A model generated the notes under the pieces. It was not told the origin of the DNA. It did not search any database and saw nothing but the letters and a program-made list of their open reading frames with translations. From assembly GCF_900111355.1 (NCBI RefSeq), contig NZ_FOHA01000011.1:23506-87505 (forward strand): a DNA stretch of 64,000 nucleotides, written 5' to 3'. Shown piece after piece: positions 27,936-36,233 of this stretch (positions within the stretch are counted from its first letter, which is position 1; each line of letters begins with the position of its first letter). This stretch comes from Isobaculum melis. GTDB taxonomy: Bacteria; Bacillota; Bacilli; Lactobacillales; Carnobacteriaceae. A program made the position numbers and the translations under genes.

Positions 27936-27964
27936 ATCGTACCATTTTTCAAAAGAATGCACAA
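27936..27964 (-). promoter_or_regulatory. Probable ptsHI promoter
   Basis: On the minus strand TTGTGC (27964-27959), a 17-bp spacer and TACGAT (27941-27936) with an upstream TGG. It lies about 120 nt before the ptsH start. Confidence 0.5.
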
Positions 27965-27976
27965 CCATTTTCTTAA

Positions 27977-28180
27977 TTATTGATTGTTTTCATGCGCATT
28001 TTCAATCAAGCGATAAACAACATTTCCACCTAAGCCAGCTTCTCCTACAATTTGATTTTTGGATTCATGTTTGGACCAAACTGAAATGAAGTCGATAAAA
28101 TCCTTTTTTTCAATATGAATTTCAGTGATTTCTTTCGCAATTAAAGCGGCTATTTTTTCCTCTATTTCTACTTTTTCCAT
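27977..28180 (-). CDS. Small protein of unknown function
   Basis: A 67-residue protein with an acidic, helical N-terminus (MEKVEIEEKIAALIAKEI), a central FIDFISVWSKHES stretch and a Gly-rich GEAGLGGNVVYRLIENA. No membrane segment or recognised domain. AGAGGG lies about 8 nt before the ATG. It sits upstream of the ptsHI promoter on the same strand and is divergent from ykvS. Confidence 0.6.
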   Translation of the reverse strand: MEKVEIEEKIAALIAKEITEIHIEKKDFIDFISVWSKHESKNQIVGEAGLGGNVVYRLIENAHENNQ

Positions 28181-28267
28181 TTTAATGCCCTCTTTCTTTT
28201 AATTTAAGTATAGTATATTACATTTGTGTTTTTTTTCACATTTTTTATTTTTTTTAATTGAAACCTC

Positions 28268-28295
28268 TTCACAAATCGACAATTTTGTTTATAAT
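28268..28295 (+). promoter_or_regulatory. Promoter of the ykvS-like gene
   Basis: TTCACA (28268-28273), a 16-bp spacer and consensus TATAAT (28290-28295), about 60 nt before the start codon. Confidence 0.6.
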
Positions 28296-28355
28296 CATAG
28301 TTGTGTAACCATTCATTCAGAGAATTTCATCATTCTCATTGAGGAGGTATAATCA

Positions 28356-28544
28356 ATGACACAAGCAGAAATTGGCGATTTAATTGTTTTTAGAGAAGGA
28401 ATTCAAGGGATTGTCGAAAAAATATATGTGAACTCTGTGATGGTCGATATTTCTAAGACGCCTAATTATGCAGCATTAGATTTAGGAACAAAGACAATTG
28501 TCAGTCACAAAGATTATGAAATTATTCCACAAACTGCAGATTAA
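28356..28544 (+). CDS. YkvS family (DUF2187) protein
   Basis: A 62-residue protein with the DUF2187 pattern: IGDLIVFREGIQGIVEKIYVNSVMVDI (a KOW/SH3-like beta strand set), then TKTIVSHKDYEII. The function is unknown. GAGGAGG lies just upstream of the ATG. It is monocistronic, with a hairpin directly after the stop. Confidence 0.82.
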   Translation: MTQAEIGDLIVFREGIQGIVEKIYVNSVMVDISKTPNYAALDLGTKTIVSHKDYEIIPQTAD

Positions 28545-28559
28545 AAACTATGAACGCAC

Positions 28560-28593
28560 AAGACAGAGGTAGCAGCTTAGCTACTTCTGTCTT
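28560..28593. terminator. Convergent terminator hairpin
   Basis: Arms AAGACAGAGGTAGC and GCTACTTCTGTCTT pair with one mismatch around a 6-nt loop. The 3' arm overlaps the last codons of the convergent minus-strand membrane gene. Confidence 0.75.
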
Positions 28594-29426
28594 ATTTTCG
28601 TTAGAAAAGCATCCCAAAAATGTGGCTCTCCTTTTTCTTTAGAGAGATGATAAAGAAAAACAAAGACAATATTAAAGCAAATAAATAGCATGACCAAATG
28701 CCAAATTTTAAAAGAAGCAGCCAAATAAAGTGCAACTAAACTTACCATTAAATATAAAAACATCAAGTATCTTCTATTAAGTGGTTGTAAGGGACGATTC
28801 CAATAACCAAAAAGCTTGAGCACAAACCAAATGAATGCATGGAGTACCACCATCACCAATCCCCAAGAAAGATAGACCCGATGTGGAATATTGTAATAAC
28901 TTAATTCAGTGCCTTGCAACCATTGATAAATTTGCTTAATATTCATAATCAGCGGTTCAATTAATAATTCCAACCCCATTGAAGCGGTTGTGGCTCCTAA
29001 AATATAAATTGCTCCTTGTACCCAATTCTTTTTTATTTTACGTGTAATTTGACGCCATAAAACATGTGTTAAAATGGTCATTATCACCCAAGTTAGCGCC
29101 GTTACATAAGGAATACTGTTATAGATTTGGTCAATCTCTCCACTAGGTGCAACTAAAACATGTGAAAAATTGGTTTTATCTGCAATCCCCAACCATTCAA
29201 TATTAAAACTGATACCAAATACTAAAAATGGGATAAAAAACCCAATCCAGGGATTATATTCTAACATCATATAGAGTGTCACAAAAACAGCAGCTATCAG
29301 CATCATCCCAATAAAAACACTGATTAACAGCTCCATTCTCATTCCAAAAAAAATAGCAAGAAGCAAACCGATAAAAGTCCATCCAATAAAAAATTTAAAG
29401 AGCAATGTGAGATGGTTTTGCTTCAC
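28581..29426 (-). CDS. Polytopic membrane protein of unknown function
   Basis: A 281-residue protein with about eight membrane helices (roughly 10-28, 30-50, 57-75, 103-124, 135-150, 184-205, 218-238 and 242-262). A segment between helices 5 and 6 reads GLELLIEPLIMN, faintly reminiscent of the LxxxxEP motif of carotenoid-biosynthesis (CruF-like, DUF422) membrane proteins. I do not trust that resemblance enough to name it. It is monocistronic and divergent from clpE. Confidence 0.6.
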   Translation of the reverse strand: MKQNHLTLLFKFFIGWTFIGLLLAIFFGMRMELLISVFIGMMLIAAVFVTLYMMLEYNPWIGFFIPFLVFGISFNIEWLGIADKTNFSHVLVAPSGEIDQIYNSIPYVTALTWVIMTILTHVLWRQITRKIKKNWVQGAIYILGATTASMGLELLIEPLIMNIKQIYQWLQGTELSYYNIPHRVYLSWGLVMVVLHAFIWFVLKLFGYWNRPLQPLNRRYLMFLYLMVSLVALYLAASFKIWHLVMLFICFNIVFVFLYHLSKEKGEPHFWDAFLTKIRQK

Positions 29427-29529
29427 AACATCCCCTCCTATTTGAAGTATGAATCATGATTGAATGCTTCTTATTATACTACTTTTTCCCTCCATAAAGA
29501 AAGCCTCGTCATTCGAAGAAACAAAAAAC

Positions 29530-29558
29530 TTGAAAGTCAAACAAGGTCAGAGTATACT
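29530..29558 (+). promoter_or_regulatory. SigA-type promoter of clpE
   Basis: TTGAAA (29530-29535), a 17-bp spacer and TATACT (29553-29558). The first CtsR box fills the spacer. Confidence 0.8.
29535..29551 (+). promoter_or_regulatory. CtsR operator 1
   Basis: AGTCAAA-CAA-GGTCAGA matches the tandem heptad with 3-nt spacing recognised by CtsR. It lies between -35 and -10, so binding would block RNA polymerase. Confidence 0.85.
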
Positions 29559-29569
29559 ATCATCATGAA

Positions 29570-29586
29570 GGTCAATATTAGTCAGA
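29570..29586 (+). promoter_or_regulatory. CtsR operator 2
   Basis: GGTCAAT-ATT-AGTCAGA is a second heptad pair, just downstream of the expected transcription start. Paired operators imply tight heat- and stress-controlled repression. Confidence 0.8.
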
Positions 29587-29623
29587 CCTCGCAAAAAGAA
29601 TTTGATTGAAAGGTTGTGAAGGA

Positions 29624-31837
29624 ATGAACTGTCAACATTGTCAACAAAATAATGCTACGATTCATTTGTATACAAGTGTAAATGGGACAAAAGGTCAAAT
29701 TGATCTTTGTCAAAATTGTTACCGCCAATTAAAAAATGTCCAAGATCAAATCAGTCAAGGAAACCAAAATCCTTTTGGTTTTAATAATATAGAAGAATTT
29801 TTCCAAGCTTTACAACAACAAGGTGGTGAAAATCCAGCACCTGCTACACAAAATAATGGCGGTAATCGAGGAAAAACACCTCGTCAGCAACAGAAAAAAG
29901 GTGGCATCTTAGATGAGTTTGGGATTAACTTAACCCAGCTTGCTAAAGATGGACTGATTGATCCAGTCATTGGCCGAGACCAAGAAATTAATCGTGTCAT
30001 TGAAATTCTCAATCGTCGAACAAAAAACAACCCAGTTCTCATTGGTGAGCCTGGTGTTGGTAAAACAGCCGTTATTGAAGGCTTTGCACAAAAAATTGTT
30101 AATGGCGATGTGCCACAAAAATTATTGAATAAAGAAGTGATTAGTTTAGATGTAGCTTCTTTAGTACAAGGCACTGGCATTAGAGGACAATTTGAAGAAC
30201 GCATGAAAAAATTAATGATGGAATTAAAAGAAAATAAAAACACGATTCTCTTCATTGATGAAGTTCATGAAATCGTTGGTGCAGGAAGTGCAGAAGGCGG
30301 TATGGATGCTGGCAACATTTTGAAACCAGCTCTTGCAAGAGGCGAATTACAAATGGTTGGTGCGACAACACTAAAAGAATATCGCATCATTGAAAAAGAT
30401 GCTGCTTTAGAGCGTCGTGTTCAGCCCGTTACAGTCAATGAACCAAGTGTTGAGGAAAGTATCCTCATTTTAAAAGGCATTCAACCTAAATATGAGGATT
30501 ACCATCATGTGCACTATACAGAAGCAGCGATTGAAAATGCCGTTAAATTGTCTCATCGCTATATCCAAGATCGTTTCTTACCAGATAAAGCGATTGACCT
30601 TTTAGATGAAGCCGGCTCAAAAATGAATTTAACCATTCCAGCTCTTGACCCACAAGCAGTTGAAGATAAGCTAGCTGAAGTCGCTAGTCAAAAACAACAG
30701 GCCTTAGCAAAAGAAGACTATGAAAAGGCTGCTTATTATCGTGATCAAGCTGTTAAATTAGCTGAAATGCGTCAATTAAATGACGATTCAAGCAATCAAC
30801 CTATCATTACCGAAAAAGAAATGGAACAATTAATTGAACAAAAAACCAATATTCCAGTTGGCCAAATCAAAGAAAAAGAACAGACACAATTGAAAAACCT
30901 AGAGCCTGATTTAAAGGCCAAGATTATTGGACAAAATGAAGCGGTGGAAAAAGTAGCCAAAGCGATTCGTCGTAGTCGCATTGGTTTTAACCGCAAAAAC
31001 CGTCCAATTGGCTCCTTCCTCTTTGTTGGTCCCACAGGTGTTGGTAAAACAGAGCTTGCGAAACAATTAGCCAATGAAATGTTTGGAAATCAGGAAGCAT
31101 TAATTCGCTTTGATATGAGTGAATATATGGAAAAACACAGTGTTGCAAAACTAATTGGTTCTCCTCCAGGCTATATCGGCTATGATGAAGCAGGCCAATT
31201 AACAGAAAAAGTGCGTAGAAATCCTTATAGCATCGTGTTACTTGATGAAGTGGAAAAAGCCCATCCAGATGTGATGCACCTATTCTTACAAATCTTAGAT
31301 GATGGTCGTTTAACAGATGCTCAAGGAAGAACTGTGAGCTTTAAAGATACCATTATCATTATGACAAGTAATGCAGGAACTGGTGCAGTGGAAGCCAGTG
31401 TTGGATTTGCTGCAACTAGAAGTGGAAACCAACGTTCAGTTAAAGCACAGCTTGGTGAGTTTTTCAAACCAGAGTTTCTCAACCGCTTTGATGCGATTGT
31501 TGAATTTGGTGCATTAAAACATGAAGCATTGGTACAAATCGTTGATTTAATGCTAGCAGAAATGAATCAGCTATTAGTTGAACAGGACCTCACACTCACT
31601 GTTAGTGAGGCAGTAAAAGAAAAAATGGTTGAGCTAGGTTATGAACCAGCAATGGGCGCTAGACCTTTACGTCGTGTCATTCAAGAACAAATTGAAGACG
31701 GCATTGCGGATTATTATTTAGATCATCCAACTGAAAAACAGCTTCAAGCCATGTTGTTTGATGGCGAGATTGTGATTACAAGTCAAGATACTGTAACACC
31801 TGAAACCACAGTTGTGGTTGAACACGAAGAACAGTAA
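29624..31837 (+). CDS. clpE: ATP-dependent Clp protease ATP-binding subunit ClpE
   Basis: A 737-residue Hsp100 protein. The N-terminal zinc finger ([10 protein letters not shown]...CQNCYRQL) identifies ClpE rather than ClpC. The first AAA module has Walker [10 protein letters not shown] and Walker [10 protein letters not shown], a UVR-like coiled segment follows, and the second module has GPTGVGKTE and the sensor/arginine features. It unfolds damaged proteins and works with ClpP. The ATG at 29624 matches the family start; an in-frame TTG six codons earlier is the alternative. Confidence 0.95.
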   Translation: MNCQHCQQNNATIHLYTSVNGTKGQIDLCQNCYRQLKNVQDQISQGNQNPFGFNNIEEFFQALQQQGGENPAPATQNNGGNRGKTPRQQQKKGGILDEFGINLTQLAKDGLIDPVIGRDQEINRVIEILNRRTKNNPVLIGEPGVGKTAVIEGFAQKIVNGDVPQKLLNKEVISLDVASLVQGTGIRGQFEERMKKLMMELKENKNTILFIDEVHEIVGAGSAEGGMDAGNILKPALARGELQMVGATTLKEYRIIEKDAALERRVQPVTVNEPSVEESILILKGIQPKYEDYHHVHYTEAAIENAVKLSHRYIQDRFLPDKAIDLLDEAGSKMNLTIPALDPQAVEDKLAEVASQKQQALAKEDYEKAAYYRDQAVKLAEMRQLNDDSSNQPIITEKEMEQLIEQKTNIPVGQIKEKEQTQLKNLEPDLKAKIIGQNEAVEKVAKAIRRSRIGFNRKNRPIGSFLFVGPTGVGKTELAKQLANEMFGNQEALIRFDMSEYMEKHSVAKLIGSPPGYIGYDEAGQLTEKVRRNPYSIVLLDEVEKAHPDVMHLFLQILDDGRLTDAQGRTVSFKDTIIIMTSNAGTGAVEASVGFAATRSGNQRSVKAQLGEFFKPEFLNRFDAIVEFGALKHEALVQIVDLMLAEMNQLLVEQDLTLTVSEAVKEKMVELGYEPAMGARPLRRVIQEQIEDGIADYYLDHPTEKQLQAMLFDGEIVITSQDTVTPETTVVVEHEEQ

Positions 31838-31840
31838 AAT

Positions 31841-31877
31841 AAAAAGCCAAGCTATTGAATCAGTAGCTTGGCTTTTT
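31841..31877 (+). terminator. clpE terminator
   Basis: AAAAAGCCAAGCTA and TAGCTTGGCTTTTT pair around a 9-nt loop; with flanking A and T runs it may also serve the convergent surface-protein gene. Confidence 0.9.
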
Positions 31878-31881
31878 GCTA

Positions 31882-34467
31882 TTAAGGAAGACCATTCCAA
31901 AGTAAATTGGTTTGATAGTACCAACTATACGATTTAGGAGCATTTGTTGTAGGTTTTAAATAAATACTAACCCAATGTTCTTGATCATTTAAAAAATCAA
32001 TATCCGGTAATGTACTAATCAATTTTTTCTCATCATGAGCCTCTTCTATTGTACTCGACACAAAACCAACATATTCGTAGTATTCTGGTAAAATAGGTTG
32101 AATATGAATCCAAGTTGCCGTCTGATCTTTTACATATTGAAAAGCTGTAAAGGCAACTTCTTTTTCTATGCTTCCAGAATTGCCTGTACCATGATAAGCT
32201 GCACTTACTTGACGCTCCGTTAAATTATTTAAATGTTCAACCTTAAAGTAACCTTTGGTAGGAATCACTAATTGTGCTTCCTCATCCAAGATCACTTGCT
32301 TCAAATGTAAGGTTAATAAGGGATTATAAATAGTTGCTGTGACTAAATGGTTATGTGACACCCCGTCATACGTAATTTTCAGCTGATAATCCCCCACTTT
32401 TGGTACATGATTCAAGCCAGTCTGATTTTCATTGACTAAATCAATTGGGTCTTTTAGATTCAAATGAATTTTTTCTACTGGCAATGCTTGTTCTTCCGGC
32501 TTCTTATCAAATGCCCAGACTGAAATATGCGCAATATCAATCACTTCATTTTCCATCACTTTTTTTGCATCTTGAAGTGACATTTTGAAATCAAAGCCAT
32601 AAATCACCCGATTATTTTCTTTGTCTACTTTTGTTGTTTCATTTGTTAAAAAGAAAGTAATCGTTTTTTGTAGCGTTTTCCCATCATGCTCATAAGAAAA
32701 AGTAAATGGATAAGGTTTAATCAAATCTGATGCATCTTCCCACTTCGCCAGCTGCTGATATCTTTCTGTCGCATTTTTGATTGCCTCGATTTGAGCTTTG
32801 TCCTCCTCCACTGTAGCAAGAGGTGTTTTAGCATTCGTTTCTTTGTTTATTCCAGCTACTTTCGCTAAAGCTCTCATCCCATCTTTAGTTGAAAATAAGG
32901 CCTCTATCTCACTAACATCCACCGCTACATTCTCCGCATAAAGTGCAAATTGTTCATCTTCAACTACAGGATCAAGCGAGCCAAATGCCACATTACTTTG
33001 ATAACTTAAGTCAACAGTTGTTTGATTGATTTTATTGTAAACCATTAAGCCTTCGTATTTTTGATGAATGCCGCCAAAAATGAATGCTTCATCAGCCTGA
33101 ACTTGATAACTAACAGTAAAAGCTTCATTTGGGCCAATTTCATCACAATTCAAAGTGAACTGATTGGCTTCTGGAGTCATTGATAAAGCACTATCTTTTA
33201 TAGGCTTTCCATTTAAAGTGAAAGATTCCGCCACATAAGTTAAATGTTCTGGTAATGAAACAATATACCTCCCCTGATAAAGACCCGTTGATACATCTAA
33301 TGCAGTTGCTGTTGTCACAATGGTTTTTGTTTCATTTGGTTGTATTTTAAAATCAGCTTGCTGACTTTCTGCTTCTCGTGCTACTAATTGGTATTCAGGC
33401 TCTTGAACATCTAGGGAAATACCTGCCATTTGAGCAGTAAATGCATCTCCAAACCAACCAGCATAAAAAACTAAATCCATACGATCTAAGCCTGTAGGAA
33501 CAAAGTCAGCTTCTTCAAAATCATAATTAAAAATATCAATATTATTGTTTAAGACCTCAGCATTTGGCTTTCTGGTTTTGATATCTTGCCCATTTTTAGT
33601 AATACTCCCGTTAAAATAATTACTTGCAGGTCTAATATCATCCGACAAGTTAGTTGCTTTTATTAGCTGATTATTTTTATAGGCCTGAACTTGTAGAATG
33701 TCCCCACCCATTGCATTACCACCGCCAACTAGTCCAGTAAATGAACCACTTGCTTTATTAAACTCTTTAATAGGAATCGAGTTTTTATCGCCTAAAGTTA
33801 CAACACCTTGTGTGTAGATTTTCAAGCCTTCAACTAATGTGGTTCTAATAGGAAAATCAGCATTTTCTTCAATAAAAACAATCCCCCAAGTAGCCAAGTT
33901 ATCTGCATTAGCCATATCACGTCTATCACTTTCAATATTTTTTCCCCAATAATTTCCTGCTCCCTCATTTTTGATAAATTCTGTTACATCATAAAACGTT
34001 TCTTCTTTACCAGTATCAATTTTAAATTTATTGCCTTTTGGTCCCTCTATGTAAGTATTTTTTCTATCAGGCTTAATCCCCGATTCCGTACTTTCAAAAA
34101 AGAAAAGATAGGCTTTCTTGACCTTTCCATTTGGAATATAATCCATACCAGTACTATTAATATGCAGTGGATCCAAATCTGTTAAATCTTCTTTTTTATA
34201 TTCCGTTTTCTTTGAAGGATGATCAAATCCGTAAGTATTAGATCCACCAATTGTTTGAATAGAGTAATGCCCTATATCATTAAATAAAGTAACTTTTTGA
34301 GTTCCTGTTGTCGGCAATGTTTTTCTTGGATATTCCGAAGAAAAATAAATTTGTGGTAATTCATTTTTTTCTGTTTCAGCCTGGACAATGCTTGATTTTT
34401 GACATGTTAAGATAACTAAAAAAAAGAATATAAAAATGGTAAGTTTTAGCAATGGTTTTTTTCTCAT
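31882..34467 (-). CDS. Large secreted surface protein with DUF11/adhesin-like domains
   Basis: An 861-residue precursor with a signal peptide (KKPLLKLTIFIFFFLVILT..., cleavage likely near VQA-ET). The N-terminal part (about 30-350) has GGSNTYGFD, VKKAYLFFFES and TWGIVFIEE blocks seen in large DUF11/DUF3344-type surface proteins. A beta-rich DUF11 or isopeptide-like segment spans about 370-490 and further beta domains follow. There is no LPxTG, WxL or other anchor; the C-terminus ends WYYQTNLLWNGLP, so it may be released or held non-covalently. The ATG at 34467 follows GAGGAGG. A related truncated copy lies beyond the divergent TetR gene. Function unknown; adhesion is only an inference. Confidence 0.6.
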   Translation of the reverse strand: MRKKPLLKLTIFIFFFLVILTCQKSSIVQAETEKNELPQIYFSSEYPRKTLPTTGTQKVTLFNDIGHYSIQTIGGSNTYGFDHPSKKTEYKKEDLTDLDPLHINSTGMDYIPNGKVKKAYLFFFESTESGIKPDRKNTYIEGPKGNKFKIDTGKEETFYDVTEFIKNEGAGNYWGKNIESDRRDMANADNLATWGIVFIEENADFPIRTTLVEGLKIYTQGVVTLGDKNSIPIKEFNKASGSFTGLVGGGNAMGGDILQVQAYKNNQLIKATNLSDDIRPASNYFNGSITKNGQDIKTRKPNAEVLNNNIDIFNYDFEEADFVPTGLDRMDLVFYAGWFGDAFTAQMAGISLDVQEPEYQLVAREAESQQADFKIQPNETKTIVTTATALDVSTGLYQGRYIVSLPEHLTYVAESFTLNGKPIKDSALSMTPEANQFTLNCDEIGPNEAFTVSYQVQADEAFIFGGIHQKYEGLMVYNKINQTTVDLSYQSNVAFGSLDPVVEDEQFALYAENVAVDVSEIEALFSTKDGMRALAKVAGINKETNAKTPLATVEEDKAQIEAIKNATERYQQLAKWEDASDLIKPYPFTFSYEHDGKTLQKTITFFLTNETTKVDKENNRVIYGFDFKMSLQDAKKVMENEVIDIAHISVWAFDKKPEEQALPVEKIHLNLKDPIDLVNENQTGLNHVPKVGDYQLKITYDGVSHNHLVTATIYNPLLTLHLKQVILDEEAQLVIPTKGYFKVEHLNNLTERQVSAAYHGTGNSGSIEKEVAFTAFQYVKDQTATWIHIQPILPEYYEYVGFVSSTIEEAHDEKKLISTLPDIDFLNDQEHWVSIYLKPTTNAPKSYSWYYQTNLLWNGLP

Positions 34468-34573
34468 ATTTATCCTCCTCATGGATTTTATTGATTATTT
34501 TTTGTACCCATTAATCATTCAGCTCATTGTGTAAGGTATATCTAAAAAAACGGAATATTTTCCTCGATTTGAT

Positions 34574-34587
34574 TGCAACAAACACTC
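34574..34587 (+). repeat. TGCAASAAACACTY motif shared with the paralogue upstream region
   Basis: TGCAACAAACACTC matches 12 of 14 bases of the inverted-repeat arms at 35900-35916 and 36021-36037. It lies about 107 bp upstream of the surface-protein start. It may be a regulator site or relic of the duplication. Confidence 0.4.
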
Positions 34588-34644
34588 TTTCCAGCGAATC
34601 ATCCTCTTACTCTTCTTATAGCCATATTTTCTATCCACTAGCAA

Positions 34645-34663
34645 AACAGACAACTTGCCTGTT
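34645..34663. promoter_or_regulatory. Palindromic candidate TetR operator
   Basis: AACAGACAACTTGCCTGTT has arms matching at 8 of 9 positions around a central base. Its size and symmetry fit a TetR-family dimer site. It lies between the divergent surface-protein and TetR genes. Confidence 0.45.
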
Positions 34664-34739
34664 TAGGTTCATTCTAACAAACTAAGATTATTTTGTCTAT
34701 CTTATTTCACTAAAAACGAATGCACTCACCCTCCACTTA

Positions 34740-34768
34740 TTGACAGGTGCCAGCATTCTCAGTAAACT
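34740..34768 (+). promoter_or_regulatory. Promoter of the TetR gene
   Basis: Consensus TTGACA (34740-34745), a 17-bp spacer and TAAACT (34763-34768), 60 nt before the start codon. Confidence 0.75.
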
Positions 34769-34828
34769 AAAAGCAAGCACTAGATACCAAATTCTATGAG
34801 CAGATCACTGAAAGAGAGGCTTCATTAA

Positions 34829-35479
34829 ATGAAAAATACAGATACAACGAGAGAAGCGATTCTTTCAAGTGCCTTATCCTTATTTTTAGAAAAAGGATAC
34901 ACTGAAACTTCTACAAATGACATTCGCATTAAAGCAGGAAACTTATCTAGAGGTGGTTTATACCATCATTTCCCCAAAAAAATTGATATTTTACGAGCTA
35001 TTCCTGAATATCTAGCCCGACAAGATACTTCTTATCAAGAAATTATGAGCACACCCAATCTCTCAATTCTAGAGAAACTTCGTTTAGTCTTCATTCATGA
35101 ATGTCAATCATTAGAATTATCAAAAGATGGACGATCTATTTTCCAGTTACTTTCAGATGTTTCTTTTGCGGATGTCCACTTAAGATATAACGAAAACTAT
35201 CTTATTCCCCTTTATGAAAGCATGATTATAGAGGGAAACAAGGATGGCTCTGTCCATGTGAAAAATGCTAGAGCAACCGCTGAAATCATTGCATTGCTCT
35301 TAAATCAATGGTGTATCCCTTCAACTTTCAAAAATGATCAACAGGATATTAATGAGCGACTTGACCTCCTCTCAGATATGTTAAATCTATTGGGTGTGCC
35401 GTTATTTAATACTGAGCTAAAGCAAGCCTATTGCCAGATGGTTTTATGTATCAAAAAAAATGAGAAAGCCAGTGAATGA
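34829..35479 (+). CDS. TetR/AcrR family transcriptional regulator
   Basis: A 216-residue regulator with an N-terminal helix-turn-helix (TREAILSSALSLFLEKGYTETSTNDIRIKAGNLSRGGLYHHFPKK, residues 7-51) of the TetR type and an unassigned ligand-binding C-terminal domain. AGAGAGG precedes the ATG. It is divergent from the large surface-protein gene and convergent with the truncated copy, so it is the obvious candidate regulator. Its last codons abut or overlap the decayed end of the truncated paralogue. Confidence 0.85.
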   Translation: MKNTDTTREAILSSALSLFLEKGYTETSTNDIRIKAGNLSRGGLYHHFPKKIDILRAIPEYLARQDTSYQEIMSTPNLSILEKLRLVFIHECQSLELSKDGRSIFQLLSDVSFADVHLRYNENYLIPLYESMIIEGNKDGSVHVKNARATAEIIALLLNQWCIPSTFKNDQQDINERLDLLSDMLNLLGVPLFNTELKQAYCQMVLCIKKNEKASE

Positions 35480-35514
35480 AGTCGTTTCATTAACAAAAAA
35501 AAGAAAAGCCTTCT

Positions 35515-35874
35515 TTAAGGTTCCTTTGGGTATGTAATCCATCCCGTACTATTCATATGATTGGGATCTAAATCAGTAGCATCTTCCTTTTTATACTGAA
35601 CACTTGGAAAATTTTGACTATTACGATAATCATATCCATAGGTATTTGAACCACCAATTGCTTGAATATGATAACGACCAATATCATTAAATAACACCAC
35701 TTTGTTAGGGTTGGTGCTTGGAATATCTAATCTGGGATATTCTGATGACCAATAAATTGTTGGTAATTCTTTTTCTTTTGGATGCGCATGAATAGCTCTT
35801 GTATCTCTGACAATCAATAGTGATAAAAAAAAGAGGAGACATAAGACAATCTTCATCCACCATTTCTTTTTCAT
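35515..35874 (-). pseudogene. Truncated, frameshifted paralogue of the surface-protein N-terminus
   Basis: The frame from ATG 35874 (GGAGGGAAGG ribosome-binding site) encodes a signal peptide and a copy of residues about 30-115 of the neighbouring surface protein: ELPTIYWSSEYPR, VVLFNDIGRYHIQAIGGSNTYGYD and EDATDLDPNHMNSTG. It then leaves the shared frame and ends WITYPKEP. Compared with the intact gene one base is missing around 35545. In the corrected frame MDYIPKGTLKKAFLFF continues the similarity to about 35485, where the TetR gene ends. Everything after that is lost, so this is a decayed duplicate. A short secreted peptide could still be made. Confidence 0.8.
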
Positions 35875-36187
35875 TTCCTTCCCTCCAAATCACGCATAAA
35901 ACAAGTGTTTCTTGCATTTTTTTGAGGATAAAAGAAAAAAACTTCAAAACACTGCCAAAGCAATATTTTAAAGTTTACGTTTTTTTATTATCACATATTT
36001 TAAGTACAGAAATTCGCTATTGCAAGAAACACTTGTTACTTGCAAGCTCATCATATATCGTTTAAAATCCTTTGTCAACAATGGTTTTTGACTAGAAAAA
36101 AGCGTTTATTATTTCAGCATATTAATTCTTTGAAAAAACAAAAAGATAATTAATTTTATTTTTAAAATTATAATTAGTTCATAACAA
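35875..36187. other. Gene-free upstream region of the truncated paralogue
   Basis: About 310 bp of AT-rich DNA. It holds the ribosome-binding site of the truncated copy, a pair of 17-bp inverted repeats enclosing about 104 bp, and no coding frame. Possible -10 elements (for example GATAAT on the minus strand near 35985) lie inside the repeat-bounded segment. Confidence 0.5.
35900..36037. repeat. Perfect 17-bp inverted repeats flanking 104 bp
   Basis: AACAAGTGTTTCTTGCA at 35900-35916 is the exact reverse complement of 36021-36037. The enclosed segment could contain the promoter of the truncated paralogue. The layout fits an invertible promoter switch or a pair of regulator sites; no recombinase gene is in the window. 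Confidence 0.7.
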
Positions 36188-36226
36188 AAAAGAAATATCC
36201 ACCATAGAAATGGTGATATTTCTTTT
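36188..36226 (-). terminator. Terminator of prfC
   Basis: AAAAGAAATATC...GATATTTCTTTT stem with a bulge and ACCAT/ATGGT at its top, 8 bp after the prfC stop. Confidence 0.8.
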
Positions 36227-36233
36227 CTCTATT

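Larger units (their letters stand above)
34468..34828. other. Divergent regulatory region between surface protein and TetR genes
   Basis: A 360-bp gene-free region. It holds the ribosome-binding site and promoter of the surface-protein gene, a 19-bp palindrome (34645-34663), a 14-bp motif shared with the paralogue promoter (34574-34587) and a strong promoter for the TetR gene (34740-34768). Confidence 0.6.

Noticed and set aside
29884..30255. Minus-strand open frames inside clpE
   Set aside because: They are antisense shadows of the well-conserved first AAA module of clpE.
31882..32100. Sortase (LPxTG) or WxL anchor at the C-terminus of the large surface protein
   Set aside because: The C-terminus reads WYYQTNLLWNGLP followed by a stop; neither an LPxTG-helix-basic tail nor a WxL domain is seen, and the next bases form a terminator.
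35820..36065. A plus-strand open frame of 81 codons upstream of the surface-protein copy
   Set aside because: No ribosome-binding site, low-complexity AT-derived composition, and it runs antisense through the signal peptide of the copy and the inverted repeats.
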